Shown in pieces: positions 61,001 to 64,000 of a stretch of 64,000 bases of DNA. The notes beneath the pieces were generated by a model. It was not told the DNA's origin and did no database searches. It worked only from the letters and a program-made list of their open reading frames with translations. The DNA comes from Holacanthus passer (lineage: Eukaryota > Chordata > Actinopteri > Pomacanthidae): positions 3,479,001 to 3,543,000 of the forward strand of contig JAFREQ010000021.1 in assembly GCA_025331565.1 (NCBI GenBank). Direction: 5' to 3'. Made by a program: the position numbers and the translations under genes. Every line of letters begins with the position of its first letter. Position 1 is the stretch's first letter.

Positions 61001-61868
61001 TTCATCCTCTGGGGACCATGAATGTCTGTTACAGATTTGTTACTGAAATACTGTATTTAAGTACAGTTTACCACTTATTTCACAGTTAGTACTTAATTAG
61101 ATTTTACATTAAAAACATGCAAACAACTTTTTTTAATGTTGCACAAGATCCATATCCTACGTGCAGTTAAGTTATTTTCTAATGTAACACTAACGTAATA
61201 GAAGGGGGCATTTTGCATGAGTACTTTTACTTTGGATATCTTAAGTTCATTTTGCTGATAACGCTTATGTACTTTAACTCGAGCACCATTTTGAACGCAG
61301 AACTTGTGAAAATTTGTCCTGCTGGTAAAACTCAAGGAAACATGTGTATCCTCTGTGGATCATGAATATCTGCAGTGAATCTCATGGCCATCCATCCAGC
61401 AGTTATTGAGATGTTTCAGTCTGGTCTGAGTGTTCAACAAAAATCAAACAGGCTGCACTTCTTGGATGGATCTTGTTTTGTTTTATGTCGTGCACGTCTA
61501 CAAAAACAAATTAAAGCGAAAGAGATTAAAGATGAACCGAGGAGGGCTGCACACATTTTAACAGGTCAGTGTCTATTGTTTTGTAATATCAGGCTTAAAG
61601 TGGATTCAGTGGGTGAATCAGTGAGAGGGTGCACTACGAACCCCACCATCATCAAATTAAATTCACCCCTTTTACCCCCCCCCCAAACACACACACACAC
61701 ACGATAGACACCACCACCGTAATAAATTTGGACCGCTCATTCACACTCTAACACACATGCTCTGCAATCCCATAATCCCACTCCAGATTGAGAACACCTT
61801 TAAGATACGACGTGATTATGATTAGGGATTATGATCAAATTATGACAGAGTGACAGATTAGACAGGGG

Positions 61869-61911
<43 letters not shown>
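61869..61911 (+). repeat. (GT)n microsatellite
   Basis: About 21 uninterrupted GT units. Confidence 0.95.
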
Positions 61912-61912
<1 letters not shown>

Positions 61913-63544
61913 AATCAGTGCAGCACATACAATCATTTATCAAAATATCTTTTCTTTGCAAGGCATTCTGGTTTCATTCAATATTTATACTGTGTAGTAA
62001 GAAGTCACATATACACAGTATAAATGCCTGTATAAAATGGACAGAGGGATAATTTTGTGTCTTTTAATCACAGGAATTGCAGAACTGGATTACCACCAAA
62101 ATCTGACAAACAGTTCCTCAGCACATGTCTGACATATACATTCATATTCATATCATATATTGTGGTGAAGTGTCTCAACAACTGGATGGATTGCCATGAA
62201 ATATGTTTCACACATTCATTGTGGCCAGAGGATGAATCCTGCTGACTTAGTTCATCCCTTAACTTTCCATGTAGCGCCACCATCAGGTCAAAATCTTTAT
62301 TTCCCTGAAATTTTGGTTCATGATCAAATATCTGTAAACAAATCACATTCCCATCAGTCTAAGTCAAGGAGGGCCTGTACTTTGTTTTTAGTGTTATTTG
62401 TGAAGTTTTCTAAAGACATTCATGTTCCCCTCAGGATGAATAGCAACAGCTTTGGTGTTCCTGTAACTTTTCATTTAGGACCGTCATCAGGTGAAACTTT
62501 CAATTTGACCAATAATCAAATTAGTGACCTAATCCACGGCACATCAAGGAGAAGACTTTGAGAAAAAGACAAACACTCATCAGGACCTGATCTTCCTGAT
62601 GTTATATGGTGTGAAGCAACATGACAGAGCGATCGATCATCATGTCCAGAGAGAATTAGTGGGTCATCAATCAAAAAAGTCCAGATTTCAAGTTGGATGA
62701 AAGTATGCAGGAAATGAACTGCAATGTAATGACACCAAACTCTTTGTGCCACCAAGAACAATAAGGATGTTATCTTTCCAACAGGTGCAACAAAGCGAGG
62801 ACGATGTCAGTCAACCGCAGTGTGTACACACCCACAAAGCCCTCAGAGAACATCTAATCAGCCAAGTCAAGTGAAATCACCTGAGCAGGTGTAACATGGG
62901 GCATTTAAGTGAGCTGCCTCCAGAAACTGGTTCATGGTTAGAGGTGGATTTGCAGATGGAACCAGGCTAATATATTCCATATTTTTCATGACATACCAGC
63001 AGACTGCAAACTGTTTTTTGCACATTGCACATTATGCATTCAGGTGCATCACATTGTGTATGTACTCTGATGACCTGATGTAGTCTGTTTTTAAAACATA
63101 CTCATTTCATACAATTGTCGTACGATTTTTCTATTTCTAAGATCTCTGCTCTTCTTTGAACACTTGTTTTGATCATTTTAACAATTTTTTTTTCGATTTT
63201 TAAGATTTCAACTATCTGCTCTGTATTGCTTATGTATGCTGCTACCTACCAACAAACCAAAAATGTATGTGCAGTACATTCTCTCCTCCATCGAGGTCAA
63301 AGGTCAGACTCAGCTACAGAACAGGATCCCTGGAGCTGCTAGGACTTCAGTATCTTGCCCAAAGACACTTTAGTAGTTACTCTCAACTGCTGCCCTCACT
63401 GTGACATAATTTGTCTCATAAAAAAATTTAACTGTCACAGGAGCAACACTGAAACAAAAACAGACAGCTGAAAGTGGAAATTATGTAGGCTGCTGCTTTC
63501 CAAATGACTGATAACCCGGTCCTGTTTGTTTTTAAATTTCTTCT

Positions 63545-63665
63545 GGGGCCTGTATCACGAAGCGAGTTAATGTGACTCTGTGTTTCCCAGCTAACGTGTA
63601 TCACGCAGTTGGTTATCAACAGGCTCAGTTAACTCTGGGATTTCCAATCCAGTTCATGTGAAAGT
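63545..63665 (+). mobile_element. DNA-transposon terminus (GGGCCTGTATCACGAAGC type)
   Basis: The sequence ggggcctgtatcacgaagc followed by cagctaacgtgtatcacgc and ggttatcaacaggctcagtt belongs to a widespread fish DNA-transposon family. Only this end is in view; the other terminus is not recognised before the window edge. Confidence 0.45.
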
Positions 63666-64000
63666 TATTTTTGATTACAAACAACGTCATCAGAACCATG
63701 AAAGAAAAACTTAGTTCGAGATCAAATGGTGATACTAGCGGGGGAATTTCTGTGGCAGTGATATTAAACAGGGCGAAATGTCTTCAACGTAATCAACTTC
63801 AAAAAGATGAAGAATCACGAGAAAAAAATCTCCAAATATCAAACGTAAGACTATAAATAATTTTGAGAATGATTTTATATCTGTTTGAAACGTCAACATG
63901 CTCAGTTAAATATATTTGCTTTTTTGTGTTATGATCAACAAACTATTATGAATATAAATGATTAAATCTTAGACTGTTTCTGCTGCCAAAACAGAGAGAA

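Larger units (their letters stand above)
54660..64000. other. Gene desert beside SIX3; repeats and possible regulatory blocks
   Basis: No coding exon was recognised on either strand. There are (GT)n at 57932-57968 and 61869-61911, (CA)n at about 58588-58607, and dispersed-repeat copies at 57560-57740, 60840-61020, 61350-61440, 62150-62345, 63290-63370 and 63545-63665. Blocks at 55250-55570, 56840-57180 and 59870-60160 have no recognisable repeats and are rich in TAAT/ATTA cores. They could be conserved enhancers, as is usual around SIX3. Confidence 0.5.

Noticed and set aside
1..64000. CRISPR arrays, rRNA, operons, bacterial-type promoters and ribosome binding sites
   Set aside because: The window is vertebrate nuclear DNA with introns. 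Direct repeats are microsatellites or transposons, and no tRNA or rRNA fold was noticed by eye.

Overview
The window is vertebrate nuclear DNA, almost certainly a ray-finned (teleost) fish. It has split genes with GT-AG introns, CpG-rich first exons, very many (CA)n/(GA)n microsatellites, and several interspersed-repeat families that I recognise as typical of spiny-rayed (percomorph) fish. The species cannot be named from the sequence.

Four protein-coding genes are visible, all on the minus strand. From right to left, in their own 5' to 3' order, they are: a SIX3-type homeobox gene (2 exons, 54381 to 53043); a complete protein kinase C epsilon gene (15 coding exons, 47132 to 19030); an EPAS1/HIF-2alpha-like bHLH-PAS gene (9 exons, 16962 to about 12285); and exon 1 only of glutamate dehydrogenase GLUD1 (3707 to 3311), the rest of which lies beyond the left edge. 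The order SIX3, PRKCE, EPAS1 is the order on human chromosome 2p21, so this is one of the fish copies of that block, joined to GLUD1. SIX2 and SRBD1, which lie between SIX3 and PRKCE in human, are not seen here. I rebuilt every intron-exon join by eye from splice sites and reading phase, and the phases agree throughout.

The most unusual gene is the EPAS1-like one. It keeps the EPAS1 exon structure (exon 1 is 26 coding bases encoding MTADKEKR) but has a shortened, altered DNA-binding basic region and a long acidic insert before PAS-A. In its ninth exon the reading frame stops two codons past the conserved DQT block. I found no oxygen-dependent degradation domain, no prolyl-hydroxylation motif and no C-terminal activation domain in the 8.3 kb before GLUD1. 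It may be a natural short, inhibitor-like HIF-alpha, or downstream exons may have diverged beyond recognition.

Layout: 1-3310 GLUD1 intron 1; 3311-3707 GLUD1 exon 1 with a CpG promoter above it; about 3950-12284 a gene-poor, transposon-rich interval; 12285-16962 the EPAS1-like gene; 17443-47132 PRKCE with its 3' UTR, with a 15 kb first intron full of MITEs and microsatellites; 47133-47970 the PRKCE CpG promoter and a long GA tract; 48100-53000 an intergenic interval with a strong CTCF-type motif, nested MITEs and a LINE relic touching the SIX3 stop codon; 54382-64000 a gene desert beside SIX3 with clusters of TAATCC/TAATCT motifs, as expected near a developmental regulator.
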